This document shows, piece after piece, positions 19,247 to 27,855 of a DNA stretch of 49,361 nucleotides. This stretch comes from Actinomycetes bacterium (GTDB lineage Bacteria > Actinomycetota > Acidimicrobiia > Spongiisociales > UBA5794). Both the position numbers and the translations under genes were made by a program. Where the stretch lies: the NCBI GenBank assembly GCA_024638645.1, contig JAHEJX010000018.1, positions 1-49,361 on the forward strand, given 5' to 3'. The notes under the pieces were generated by a model, which made no database searches, was not told the DNA's origin, and saw only the letters and a list, made by a program, of their open reading frames with translations. Position 1 is the first letter of the stretch; every line of letters begins with the position of its first letter.

Positions 19247-21454
19247 ATGGTGGCGGACCTGATACGTCTCGGGGAACTCTCTGCGCCTGCGCGCGCCGGC
19301 GGTAAGGGGGCGGCCCTACATTGGCTCGCCAAACACGATGCTTTGACCCCGGAAACGTATGTCGTACTTCCCGGGCCACTGCCCGATATCTCCGGACTGC
19401 CTGCCAACTCCTATGCAGTTCGCTCTTCGGCCAACGTTGAGGACGGTGGAGATGCCTCCTTCGCCGGGCAGTTCCTGACTGAGCTCGACGTGGCCCCACA
19501 CGATGTCGCCGCTGCAGTCGAGGCTGTGCGAGCATCCGCTGATGCCGCGGGTGTCGAGGCCTATGCCGAGCACATGGGCGATAAGCAGGCCATCGAAATG
19601 TCAGTGCTCGTACAGGAGATGGTGCCGCCTGTCGTCTCTGGCGTCGTGTTCACTCGCAATCCAATCACGGGCCTCAATGAGGCGGTGTTGGAGGCGATAG
19701 CCGGCCGCGGCGACCACCTACTCGGCGAGGGTCACACGCCCTTCCGGTGGGTCCGCCGCTGGGGCGAGTGGACGAGCCGGCCGGACGGCGCGCCGCTGCC
19801 GGACGAAGTGGCGGTGGCCGTCGTTGATGAAGCGGTGCGCATCGCGGACGACTACGGAAAACCGGCCGATCTGGAATGGGTGTGGGACGGAGAGAGTGTC
19901 TGGTGGGTGCAGATCAGGCCCATCACAGGCATCGACGACATCGCTGTCTACTCCAACCGCATCTCCAAGGAAGTGATGCCTGGCCTCATCAAGCCGTTGG
20001 TGTGGAGCGTCAACGTGCCTGTGGTGAACCGAGCGTGGATCGAGCTGTTCACGGAGGCAATTGGGCGGAACGACCTCAAACCAGAAGATCTAGCCAAGTC
20101 TTTCGCTTACCGGTCGTACTTCAACATGGCTGCGATTGGGGACATTTTCGAGCTGATGGGCATGCCGCGCGACTCGCTCGAATCGTTACTTGGGCTTCCC
20201 GAAGGTCCCGACAAACCGAAGTTCAAACCTTCAGCCGCCACCATGCGCAAGACGCCGCGACTAGTCGCATTCGCTCTGCGCAAGAGTCGTTACGGCAAGG
20301 ACCCGAGGCAACTTCTCGGCGAGCTCGAGGCGACATACCGCAAGTACGACCGCGATCTGAGTGACCACGCCGACGACGAGCTGCTGACAGATATCGACAA
20401 GCTCATGCAGATTGGCACCACGGCCGCCTACGCCAACATCGTGGTGCCGCTCCTCGCCAACGCCTACGGCGGACTGCTCCGCAAGCGGCTCGACGGGAAG
20501 GGCATCGACCTTGCGACGGTCGACATCGCAGACGGCACCGAAGGGGGAGACCTCGACCCGAACATCCATCTAGATGAGCTGAGCAACGTCATTGCTGAAC
20601 AGGGTGCCGACTCAGCTGAGGCTCGGCATGCACTAGCCACGTTCATTAGCCGCTTCGGGCACTTCAGCGATTCGGGCAATGACTTCTCCGTAACACCCTG
20701 GCGCGAACAGCCGGATCTCGTTCTCGAAATGGCTGCAGCACGAGGTCCCGGATCGCGCACCGACAGCCGCACGCCATGGGTTGTCGTGAGCAAGCAGGCA
20801 GGATTCTTGAACCGAGCGATTCGCAAGAGGGCCGCCCGGTATGCGGTCCGCCGAGAGCAGGTCAGCTCTCTCTATACCTATGGATATGGCCTATTCCGCA
20901 ACTACTTCATCGAGCTGGGCCGTCGGTTCGTCGATCGTGGGATCGTCGAAGCCCCCGACGACGTGATGTTCCTGACCCTGGCCGAGGTGAAGGCGGCAGT
21001 GGGCGGGACCTTGAAGCCTGCCGACGCCCGATCGATCGTCGCCGAACATCGCGCCGAGTTGGAACGTGTCGCCGATCTCGTAATGCCGGAGACGATCTAC
21101 GGCGACGACTTCATTCCGGCCGCGACGAAGAACCAAGAGGGTGTGCTGAAGGGGGTTGCAACGTCACGCGGGCACCACAGGGGACCGGTCAAGGTCGTGA
21201 CGGGCATCGCCGATTTCGGCAAGGTGGAAGCGGGTGACGTCTTAGCCATTCCCTTCAGCGACGTGGGCTGGACACCGCTCTTTGCAAAGGCGGGAGCCGT
21301 AATAGCCGAGTCCGGAGGAATGCTCTCCCACAGTTCCATCGTGGCCAGGGAATACGGCATTCCCTGTGTTGTCTCAGTGCCCAATGCAACCCGCCTCACC
21401 GACGGAGCCATCGTCACTGTTGACGGGTACCGCGGCGAAGTCGTCCCAGATTGA
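19247..21454 (+). CDS. PEP-synthase-like phosphotransferase (rifampin phosphotransferase architecture)
   Basis: A 735-aa enzyme with an N-terminal ATP-grasp-type PPDK/PEP-synthase nucleotide-binding domain (RAGGKGAALHWL near 17; SVLVQEMV...GVVFTRNPITG near 120-145). A long helical middle follows, then a C-terminal swivelling phosphohistidine domain with H695 in GGMLSHSSIVAREYG. The PEP/pyruvate TIM barrel of true PEP synthase is absent. This ATP-grasp, insert, His-domain order is that of rifampin phosphotransferases and related small-molecule dikinases. The substrate is unknown. AGGAGG lies just before the ATG at 19247; a GTG at 19250 has better spacing. It lies 61 bases behind the kinase gene and could be in the same operon. 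Confidence 0.8.
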   Translation: MVADLIRLGELSAPARAGGKGAALHWLAKHDALTPETYVVLPGPLPDISGLPANSYAVRSSANVEDGGDASFAGQFLTELDVAPHDVAAAVEAVRASADAAGVEAYAEHMGDKQAIEMSVLVQEMVPPVVSGVVFTRNPITGLNEAVLEAIAGRGDHLLGEGHTPFRWVRRWGEWTSRPDGAPLPDEVAVAVVDEAVRIADDYGKPADLEWVWDGESVWWVQIRPITGIDDIAVYSNRISKEVMPGLIKPLVWSVNVPVVNRAWIELFTEAIGRNDLKPEDLAKSFAYRSYFNMAAIGDIFELMGMPRDSLESLLGLPEGPDKPKFKPSAATMRKTPRLVAFALRKSRYGKDPRQLLGELEATYRKYDRDLSDHADDELLTDIDKLMQIGTTAAYANIVVPLLANAYGGLLRKRLDGKGIDLATVDIADGTEGGDLDPNIHLDELSNVIAEQGADSAEARHALATFISRFGHFSDSGNDFSVTPWREQPDLVLEMAAARGPGSRTDSRTPWVVVSKQAGFLNRAIRKRAARYAVRREQVSSLYTYGYGLFRNYFIELGRRFVDRGIVEAPDDVMFLTLAEVKAAVGGTLKPADARSIVAEHRAELERVADLVMPETIYGDDFIPAATKNQEGVLKGVATSRGHHRGPVKVVTGIADFGKVEAGDVLAIPFSDVGWTPLFAKAGAVIAESGGMLSHSSIVAREYGIPCVVSVPNATRLTDGAIVTVDGYRGEVVPD

Positions 21455-21456
21455 GT

Positions 21457-21475
21457 CGAGATACCAGATACCAAC
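21457..21475. repeat. Second copy of the GATACC repeat
   Basis: CGAGATACCAGATACCAAC lies between the convergent PEP-synthase-like and DUF6512 genes. Its right half is identical to 16946-16956, and its left half is the inverse of 16922-16935. A further CAGATACC is at 15368-15375. Only these intergenic places show it in this window. Confidence 0.55.
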
Positions 21476-21477
21476 CC

Positions 21478-22113
21478 TCAGAAATCTCGCTCGGTGAACA
21501 CCAGGTGCTCGCTGTAGTCCTCGAGAATCCCGTACTCGCCCCGAGGCTCGTAGCCGAGGAAGTCTTCGAACAGGAACATCCGGATCGGGAAGTACGTGAG
21601 CAGCAGGAACGCTGCGGTCATCGCCAGGATGATGGCCTTGCCCCGCAGATCGAATCTCTTCTCGCGCTTTGGCGCGGTGAGGATTCGATAGGCGACGATG
21701 TTGCCGGCCAGCACGCCGAAGGCACCCGTAGAGATGTCAGCCCACAGCCAGCCCTCGCCGTAGCGGGGGATTGCGATGCCGAGATAGAAATAGAAGGAGA
21801 AGATCACGCCGAAAGGCGTCACAAAGATTGCTAGAGCCTTGCCCCACCAGTAGTTGTTGGCGTAGTCCTTGACGAACGCGTGCTGAACAATGGTGTATAT
21901 CAAACCGGGCCAGAAGAACAGCTTGAGGTGCTCCCATGTGCTCTCGTTCACCGAGCCGAACAACGCAGCAACGCTGTTGAAGTTCGACAGCTCGTAGATG
22001 AAGTGGAACGCCGAGCCCGCCAGCATGATCCACACGAATGCGCCAACTTCCCACCATAGGATGTTGCGCTTTTGCTGCTTGGTGAGGCCGGCCTTGGCCG
22101 TTGTGGCGGTCAT
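21478..22113 (-). CDS. DUF6512-type integral membrane protein
   Basis: A 211-aa protein with about six membrane helices. The motif FGSVNESTWEHLKLFFWP (about 52-69) near the second helix is characteristic of DUF6512 proteins, whose function is unknown. The ATG follows GGGAGTG at six bases, and it begins immediately after the stop of the HupE/UreJ gene with zero spacing, so the two are cotranscribed. A role with the neighbouring metal-permease-like protein is likely but unproven. Confidence 0.82.
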   Translation of the reverse strand: MTATTAKAGLTKQQKRNILWWEVGAFVWIMLAGSAFHFIYELSNFNSVAALFGSVNESTWEHLKLFFWPGLIYTIVQHAFVKDYANNYWWGKALAIFVTPFGVIFSFYFYLGIAIPRYGEGWLWADISTGAFGVLAGNIVAYRILTAPKREKRFDLRGKAIILAMTAAFLLLTYFPIRMFLFEDFLGYEPRGEYGILEDYSEHLVFTERDF

Positions 22114-22728
22114 CTACATCACTCCCAGGATGAATAAGACGCCAATCACCACGAATAGGGCGCCGACGGCCCTGATGGCGACGCGGCCCCGTGTGTAGCG
22201 CTTGGTCATTTCTCCGACGAGGACTCCGAGGAGGTGGATGAGGGCAGTGCCGAGGAGGAAGCCGCCGGCGTAGACCACCGGACGAGCGATGTTGGGTATC
22301 TCGACGCCATGGGCGTAGCCGTGGAAGAAGCCGAAGAAGACGACTGCGCCCATGACGGCGCGCACTGGAAGTTTGCGGTCCGCCGCAATGGCGAGGCCGA
22401 GGGCGATCACCGAAACGGCGATACCTGTCTCGATGGCCGTTCCGCCCAGACCGACGTCGGCCCTTCCGATGAACCCACCGATTGCCATCATCACAACAAA
22501 GAGGCTCGGCACAGTCCAGATGGCGCGGCCGCCAAGCATCGAGCTGACGATGCCGACGCTGACCATCGCCAGGAAGTGGTCGAGACCGAGTACCGGGTGG
22601 GTGAGGCCGCCCAGGAAACTGCCGAAGCGGATCACCTGGTTTTCATGGGCAAGCGCCGCGCCGGCGAGCGCGACGATCAGACCGGCCGTGAGCCCGGCAA
22701 CGATGAGCAGTCTCGTTCTGAATCGCAA
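22114..22728 (-). CDS. HupE/UreJ family membrane protein
   Basis: A 204-aa protein with an N-terminal signal-like helix and about six more helices. It carries the family motif HPVLGLDHFLAMVSVG near 45-60, with a preceding His (AHEN) after the signal helix and FFGFFHGYAHG near 130; these His/Asp residues are the supposed nickel ligands. HupE/UreJ proteins are secondary nickel or cobalt transporters associated with hydrogenase or urease, neither of which is nearby. I chose TTG at 22728 because GGGGGAGGA lies six bases before it; a GTG at 22743 would place that site inside the gene. Confidence 0.85.
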   Translation of the reverse strand: MRFRTRLLIVAGLTAGLIVALAGAALAHENQVIRFGSFLGGLTHPVLGLDHFLAMVSVGIVSSMLGGRAIWTVPSLFVVMMAIGGFIGRADVGLGGTAIETGIAVSVIALGLAIAADRKLPVRAVMGAVVFFGFFHGYAHGVEIPNIARPVVYAGGFLLGTALIHLLGVLVGEMTKRYTRGRVAIRAVGALFVVIGVLFILGVM

Positions 22729-22809
22729 AGGGTCCTCCCCCACCTGTTTGTTGTACTACGGGGAAGCGGGATTCCCTAGATGGTGCTTGGCGGGCTAGCC
22801 CGACCTCGG

Positions 22810-23490
22810 CTAGTCCTCTGCGAAGAAACCAGACCATGCCTTACGTAGTCGCGTTGGGTAGTCGAGCGATGCGATGCCCTGGGCGCTTCGGGCGGATAGC
22901 TCTTCAGCCAGGTCTCCACGAGACGCGATCCAGTAGATGATGTTCACGGCAATCGCAAACAGGACATGGGGCATGCCGGCTACGAATGCGAACCACGGGA
23001 TCAACAACCCTGGCCCCATGTTGCGTGCCATATACACGGACGTGAACACCACCAGTCCGACCACAGCGCCGGCGATTGCCGCAGCGGGGATGGCGAGCAC
23101 GTCGATGGCGAGCAGTGCTCCAACCAGCGAGGACTGTCCGCGCCCGCCCACGAACCGCCACCACACGGGCCATACATGACCTGCCATGACGGCCACTGCC
23201 ACCACCAGGTAGGCGTCACTGTCGGGGAAGAGAAGCCGCAGCGTCATCGCGGGAACAAACGCTTTCAGAGCGTCGAGAACGATTACCGCCACACCCCACC
23301 TCCACCCGGCCCGCTCCATGACGCTCGTGGCACTCACGCCTCGATAGACCCACTTTTCTTCGGTTCCGGCAACGTCGAATTCAGTTACGGAGATGTCGGC
23401 GCCACTCAAGGCATAGTGGGAAGCCACTCGGGCGAAGGAGATCGACCCGATCAAGTATCCGCCGACGATGGCGGCGGCTAGCAGCGTCAT
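22810..23490 (-). CDS. PlsY-like membrane protein with altered acyltransferase motifs (second of pair)
   Basis: A 226-aa protein of about five to six helices resembling glycerol-3-phosphate acyltransferase PlsY. The first loop G-Y-L-I-G-S-I-S-F-A matches PlsY motif 1, and GHVWPVWWRFVGGRGQSS (104-120) corresponds to motif 3 (GHxFPxxxxFxGGKG) with Lys replaced by Arg. The central GSGNxGATN motif is absent; instead there is a loop of about 25 residues (DISVTEFDVAGTEEKWVYRG). Acyltransferase activity is therefore doubtful. The ATG at 23490 overlaps the stop of the sister gene by 4 bases; the longer open frame upstream only overlaps that gene. Confidence 0.75.
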   Translation of the reverse strand: MTLLAAAIVGGYLIGSISFARVASHYALSGADISVTEFDVAGTEEKWVYRGVSATSVMERAGWRWGVAVIVLDALKAFVPAMTLRLLFPDSDAYLVVAVAVMAGHVWPVWWRFVGGRGQSSLVGALLAIDVLAIPAAAIAGAVVGLVVFTSVYMARNMGPGLLIPWFAFVAGMPHVLFAIAVNIIYWIASRGDLAEELSARSAQGIASLDYPTRLRKAWSGFFAED

Positions 23491-24173
23491 GGCGCCGGCA
23501 CCTCGTAGTCGGGGTACTTCTTGAAGTCCTGAACCCGGTCCCGCCACGCCCTCGGGTCCCGGCGCCATGACTTGAGCGCCGCAACCGTTTCGGCCCGGCT
23601 GCGCCAGAAGTAGATCAGGTTGGCAAGCACCGCGAACGCGACGGTCCAGGCTTCGCCTTGCCAAATGAAGTAGGGGATCAGAGCAAGAGTCCACATCTCA
23701 ATGCCGATGAAGGCGCTGCCGAGCAGAAGGCCGAGCAGAGCGAATGCTGCGATTGTCAGCAGGGGAGCCCTGATATCGATGACGGCGAGCGAGCCCAGTA
23801 GGGGCGAGATTCCGTATCCACCGACAAACCTGTGGTAAATGGGATAAACGTGACCCACCAGCGCACCTGCCGCTACGAAAACGGCTTCCGGCGTGTCCGG
23901 CCAGATGATCCTTGCGACCAGTGTCGGCAGCAGGGCTTTGCCGATGTCGATGGCACCCGCCGGAAGTCCAGCCTTGCCGCCACCGCGGGCCTGAAGTGCG
24001 GAAGGTGAAACGCCGTGCGTTTCCACAGTCGAGCCCGTACCGTCCAACACCACTCGAGTCGTCGTCAGATCGCCCGCGCCTCGTCGCGTTCCAACGATGC
24101 GGGCGCCAGATATCGAGCCTGCCAGATAGCCCGCGACGGCAGCGGCGATGAGAGTCAGAGCTGAACTGTCCAT
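23487..24173 (-). CDS. PlsY-like membrane protein with altered acyltransferase motifs (first of pair)
   Basis: A 228-aa multi-helix protein and a paralogue of its downstream neighbour. Motif 1 reads YLAGSISGARIVG, and motif 3 reads GHVYPIYHRFVGGYGIS (108-123), with the catalytic-loop Lys of PlsY (GGKG) replaced by Tyr. The motif 2 region is replaced by a loop with RVVLDGTGSTVETHGVS. Both copies keep the PlsY fold pattern, share a G-V-S-x-S/A motif in that loop, and are coupled by an ATGA overlap. They may form a heterodimer handling a phospholipid or acyl-phosphate-like substrate. Not expected to be the housekeeping PlsY. Confidence 0.75.
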   Translation of the reverse strand: MDSSALTLIAAAVAGYLAGSISGARIVGTRRGAGDLTTTRVVLDGTGSTVETHGVSPSALQARGGGKAGLPAGAIDIGKALLPTLVARIIWPDTPEAVFVAAGALVGHVYPIYHRFVGGYGISPLLGSLAVIDIRAPLLTIAAFALLGLLLGSAFIGIEMWTLALIPYFIWQGEAWTVAFAVLANLIYFWRSRAETVAALKSWRRDPRAWRDRVQDFKKYPDYEVPAP

Positions 24174-24370
24174 ACCTCTACTTCGGTAGCGCGGAGGCCG
24201 GCCTCATGGTTTCTCGCGGGATTTTCCGGATGACGTTGGTGAGAACGCGAATAGTTATGCAGCGTACGCGAAAAATCGGTAGCCGCTCACGGGGCATGCC
24301 GCCCGGCGCATCTATATGGTCGCTCCCGGGCTGATCCGGAGAAGGTTTGGTTGGAGGAGTCGATAGTCGC

Positions 24371-25684
24371 GTGCGGGTGCTTCTCGTTCTCGCGCTCGTA
24401 GCGACTGCTCTCATTGCGCTGGCTCCAGTGCCCGCAGCCGCAGAAGAACCGCTGCTCTGTGGCGGCGAGCGTGTCACCTTGATGGGCACAGCCGGCGACG
24501 ACGTACTTGTCGGCACCGACGGCCCCGACGTCATCCACGGGCTGGCAGGACGTGACGTGATCACAGGCCTAGGTGGCAACGACGTCCTGTGCGGAGGCGG
24601 CGGAAGAGATACGCTCGTCGGCGGCGACGGTGACGATGCACTCTTCGGTGGCCCGGCACACGACGTGCTCAAAGGAGGCGCCGGACACGACGTTCTCCAA
24701 GGCGGCAAGAAGAGCGATTCGCTCAGCGGCGGACGGGATGGGGACGTGCTGCGCGGCGGCGAGGGTGAAGACACCGGCGACGGGGGCCTTGGAGCAGACG
24801 TCTGCTACTCGGTCGTGGCAGAGGCGTGTGGCGAAAAGCCCACTGAGCGGCGCAACAAAGTCAGCTCAGAGGAGACTCTGTTACCGGGACAACGTATTAG
24901 ATCTCACAACGGTCGATTCGTGCTGCGGGTCGAGCGTGGTGGCAACGTCCAATTACTCGCCAACGGTGTCGACTTGTGGGATACCGACACCGAACGGCAT
25001 CGCAACGCGCGGCTAACCATGTCGGCCGCCGGCAACCTCTCCGTTATGTGGCGGGGGGAGGCTGTCTGGAGCAGCGGCACGGCCTCGGAAGGCGCATTCG
25101 CCAAATTGGGGAACAACGCCAACCTGACCATCAAGTCTGCCCAGACCGTGCCGCTATGGGATCGGCGGACCAATCCCGGCACGATCGACTGGCATCTCCC
25201 ATTTCCAATCGGCGAGAGATGGCATGCCGGCGCTCCGCATGGTGAGAACCTCAGCGCACTCGACTTCGGTCCCGACAGCGGCGTGGGCCGGGCCGTGGCG
25301 GTTGCCTCTGGATTGGTCGGCTGGCACCAGTGCGAAACCGGCGGGCGTTACCTCAAGATCGAGCACGGTGAAGGCTACGCCAGCACCTACTACCACCTCG
25401 TGAATATCAGGACAGACCTGGTCGGCCGGTGGATCGAGGCGGGCACCGTCATCGGCGAGGCAGGCAACGCCGTACCTTGCGGTGGAAGCAGCACTTTCGA
25501 ACACGTCCATGTCACCCTATGGATGGACGATGTGCGAATGTCCGCCGACGGGCTGATGATCCGCGGATACTCGGTGCATGCCGGATCGCAGCCCTACTTC
25601 GGGCATTGGAAGGATCTCGCCACCGGCGAAGTCATCTTGGAGAACCCGGGCGGGGCGGTTTGTTGCCTCCCCAACAACGGGTAG
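24371..25684 (+). CDS. Secreted M23 metallopeptidase with RTX calcium repeats and B-lectin domain
   Basis: A 437-aa exported protein. A signal peptide (MRVLLVLALVATALIALAP...AAAEE) precedes about seven RTX-type nonapeptide repeats (GGxGxDxLx; about 35-145), which bind calcium after secretion. A bulb-type lectin domain (about 168-262; LLPGQRIRSHNGRFVLRV, three repeats ending V-x-L-W/V-W/V-P-L-W) follows. The C-terminal LasA/M23 fold has zinc ligands H290 and D298 (HGENLSALD) and catalytic H378/H380 (EHVHV). It likely cleaves peptidoglycan cross-bridges or acts on sugar-coated surfaces of other cells. The GTG at 24371 follows GGAGGAG. It is followed by the sugar symporter gene after three bases. 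Confidence 0.88.
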   Translation: MRVLLVLALVATALIALAPVPAAAEEPLLCGGERVTLMGTAGDDVLVGTDGPDVIHGLAGRDVITGLGGNDVLCGGGGRDTLVGGDGDDALFGGPAHDVLKGGAGHDVLQGGKKSDSLSGGRDGDVLRGGEGEDTGDGGLGADVCYSVVAEACGEKPTERRNKVSSEETLLPGQRIRSHNGRFVLRVERGGNVQLLANGVDLWDTDTERHRNARLTMSAAGNLSVMWRGEAVWSSGTASEGAFAKLGNNANLTIKSAQTVPLWDRRTNPGTIDWHLPFPIGERWHAGAPHGENLSALDFGPDSGVGRAVAVASGLVGWHQCETGGRYLKIEHGEGYASTYYHLVNIRTDLVGRWIEAGTVIGEAGNAVPCGGSSTFEHVHVTLWMDDVRMSADGLMIRGYSVHAGSQPYFGHWKDLATGEVILENPGGAVCCLPNNG

Positions 25685-25687
25685 CGC

Positions 25688-27064
25688 GTGTCCCGAGCGC
25701 ACGTCGAGCATCTTCCCGGCTCGAAACAGTTCACCTATGCCGTCGGGCAGATGGGCGCCTCGATACTCATCAACATCGTTGCGATCGCGCTCGTCTACTT
25801 CTACCTGCCACCGGACTCGGCCGGCCTGCCGGAGCTGATCACAACTGTGACGTTTCTCGGCGTGCTCAACGCTCTCGTGCTCATTGCGGCCTCCGGTCGC
25901 TTCCTCGACGCGATTACCGATCCCTGGGTTGCCAATCTCTCGGACCGCTCCCAACACCCCAAGGGCCGCCGCATCCCGTTCATGAAGTGGGGCGCAGTTC
26001 CAGCTGCCGCGTTCCTCGTGCTGATGTTCACCCCGCCCTTCATCGAGGTTTCTGGTTGGAACATCGTTTGGCTGGTCGTCGTCCAGGCAGCTTTCTACGT
26101 CAGCCTCACCTTCTACCTGACACCGTTCTACGCATTGACGCCCGACATGGGCCACACCCCGGATCAGAGGCTCAATCTTGCAACGTGGACGTCGATTACC
26201 TACGCACTTGGGATCGTGGTTGCTGGCCTGACTCCGGTCATTGCGGCGATCTTCGAGGATGCGCTAGGACTGAGCCCGCTGCGGGGCTTTCAAGCAGCGA
26301 TTGTGGTGTTGGCCGTTCTGGCGCTCGTTCTCATGGAAGTGCCGGTGCTGACGATCGACGAGCGGCGATATTCGGCTGGCTCTCCATCTGAAACTGCGGT
26401 GATCGGGGCTGTTAGGGCTGCATTCGGCAATCGCGACTTTCGCAACTTCGTGTTCGCCGACTTCGCATATTTCACGGGGCTCACCATTGCCCAGACCGGA
26501 CTTCTCTTCTACGTCACGGTCCTGCTCGAGCGCGAGGAGGAGCTGGTCGCAACGTTGCTCGCAGTCCTCGTGCTCGTCTCATTTGTGTTCTATCCGGCGG
26601 TCAACCTTCTTGCCAAGCGCCTCGGCAAAAAGCCGCTGATGATCGGCGCGTTCCTATGGATGGCGATCGTCTTTCTCGGTGTCCTGTGGTTGGGATCGTT
26701 ATCGATCGATGCCGTCGCCCAGGCCTACGGGCTCATCCTGCTGCTTGCCGTTCCCGTGGCCTTTCTCGGAGTACTCCCGTTCGCCACCCTCTCCGATATT
26801 GCAGAGTTCGATGCCCGCACCTCAGGCGAGTCACGCGAAGGCATCTTCGTGGCCGCGCGCACATTCATGCAGAAGGCAGGCCAAACGACCGGCGTGTTGC
26901 TGTTTGCAATCCTGACGACATTCGGGCGCGACGTAGGCGATGATCTCGGCATTCGCTTGTCAGGGGTAGCTGGTTGTGCACTGTGTGTGATGGCGGCGTT
27001 GCTGCTTACCCGATATCGCGCCCACGTGGTCGAAACTCATTCGAGCGTCGCGGAAACGGTTTAG
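25688..27064 (+). CDS. GPH-family (MelB-like) MFS cation:sugar symporter
   Basis: A 458-aa inner-membrane transporter with about twelve helices. The cytoplasmic loop [17 protein letters not shown] followed by [10 protein letters not shown] is the glycoside-pentoside-hexuronide:cation symporter signature, including the Asp residues that bind the coupling cation in MelB. The substrate is probably a glycoside but cannot be assigned. It starts at GTG, three bases after the M23 gene stop, and so may be cotranscribed with it; a link between wall or polysaccharide hydrolysis and sugar uptake is possible. It ends in a 4-base overlap with the convergent gene. Confidence 0.88.
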   Translation: MSRAHVEHLPGSKQFTYAVGQMGASILINIVAIALVYFYLPPDSAGLPELITTVTFLGVLNALVLIAASGRFLDAITDPWVANLSDRSQHPKGRRIPFMKWGAVPAAAFLVLMFTPPFIEVSGWNIVWLVVVQAAFYVSLTFYLTPFYALTPDMGHTPDQRLNLATWTSITYALGIVVAGLTPVIAAIFEDALGLSPLRGFQAAIVVLAVLALVLMEVPVLTIDERRYSAGSPSETAVIGAVRAAFGNRDFRNFVFADFAYFTGLTIAQTGLLFYVTVLLEREEELVATLLAVLVLVSFVFYPAVNLLAKRLGKKPLMIGAFLWMAIVFLGVLWLGSLSIDAVAQAYGLILLLAVPVAFLGVLPFATLSDIAEFDARTSGESREGIFVAARTFMQKAGQTTGVLLFAILTTFGRDVGDDLGIRLSGVAGCALCVMAALLLTRYRAHVVETHSSVAETV

Positions 27065-27816
27065 CGCCGGAGTCCGGCTTTCACTTCTGGGCAGTCGTCC
27101 ACGACGATTATCTGTTCCGGTGAGAGAGCGGATTGGAGTCTCGGGTCCAGCATGCCGGAGCGTGAAGAGAATGCCGCCGGTGAGTACTTGTTCGCCGGGT
27201 TCTTGTGTTCGTCGATCTCTATCAGTCCGAGCGCCTCGTAACAAAGCGCCACGAGCTCAGCACAGAAGAAGCTGTTGAGCGCTGCCGGGATCCCCAGATT
27301 CCCTTCAATCCAATGGGCGACGACGACGGCACCGTTTGGATACGGCTTCTTGTCGATGCTGTCCATGAGATTGCGGAGTCCTGCAAAGTCGAGCGTTGTC
27401 CGGTCCTGCAGTTGAAGCTGGCGAATGCTGAAACTGCCAAATCGCTGATAGTCGTAAGCGCAGAAGGCGTCGCGTAGTGACACGAGCTGCACGCCGCTGT
27501 GAACTTCATGTTCCTTCCGCACCTCGTCCCACACCGGGTCGAGGAGGTCGGGCAAGCTCTCTCTCGCCATCATCGACTCGAAGAAGTAGACCTCTGAGTC
27601 GTCTGCCCCTCGCATCTCCCCGGCGCCGAAGTCTTTGATATCGCCATACCTGACGATCATGCCGATGTGCGAGTAAGGGCTACGAGTCGCGCGTTGGATG
27701 CCTCTGCTGATCCAAGAGGTCCCATGAAAGAGAGCCAGGTCGCCCGTACGCAACGCCGGTGCGATTTCGTCATAGTGGACTGCATCCCCCTGGGGATGCA
27801 ACGACCGCCTTTGCAC
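27061..27816 (-). CDS. Permuted NlpC/P60-like (YiiX/LRAT-type) cysteine hydrolase
   Basis: A 251-aa protein with no signal peptide. The N-terminal part [20 protein letters not shown]...[10 protein letters not shown] contains the conserved His50, and [16 protein letters not shown] contains Cys185. This His-before-Cys order is the circularly permuted papain-like fold of the YiiX/YebB and LRAT group, which hydrolyse amide or ester bonds of peptidoglycan or lipids. The specific substrate is unknown. The GTG at 27816 follows GGGAGG at four bases. It ends against the symporter gene with a 4-base overlap and starts 39 bases from the hydrolase-OsmC fusion on the same strand. Confidence 0.78.
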   Translation of the reverse strand: MQRRSLHPQGDAVHYDEIAPALRTGDLALFHGTSWISRGIQRATRSPYSHIGMIVRYGDIKDFGAGEMRGADDSEVYFFESMMARESLPDLLDPVWDEVRKEHEVHSGVQLVSLRDAFCAYDYQRFGSFSIRQLQLQDRTTLDFAGLRNLMDSIDKKPYPNGAVVVAHWIEGNLGIPAALNSFFCAELVALCYEALGLIEIDEHKNPANKYSPAAFSSRSGMLDPRLQSALSPEQIIVVDDCPEVKAGLRR

Positions 27817-27855
27817 CTGGCCTCCCGACTCGCACTGGTCGACGAGACTACCGGT

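Noticed and set aside
24245..24272. ACGCGAA twice, 21 bases apart, upstream of the M23 gene
   Set aside because: A 7-mer repeat in GC-rich sequence is not significant on its own.
24178..24774. Ser/Pro-rich minus-strand frame opposite the RTX repeats
   Set aside because: Its apparent repeats are merely the complement of the GGxGxD codons.
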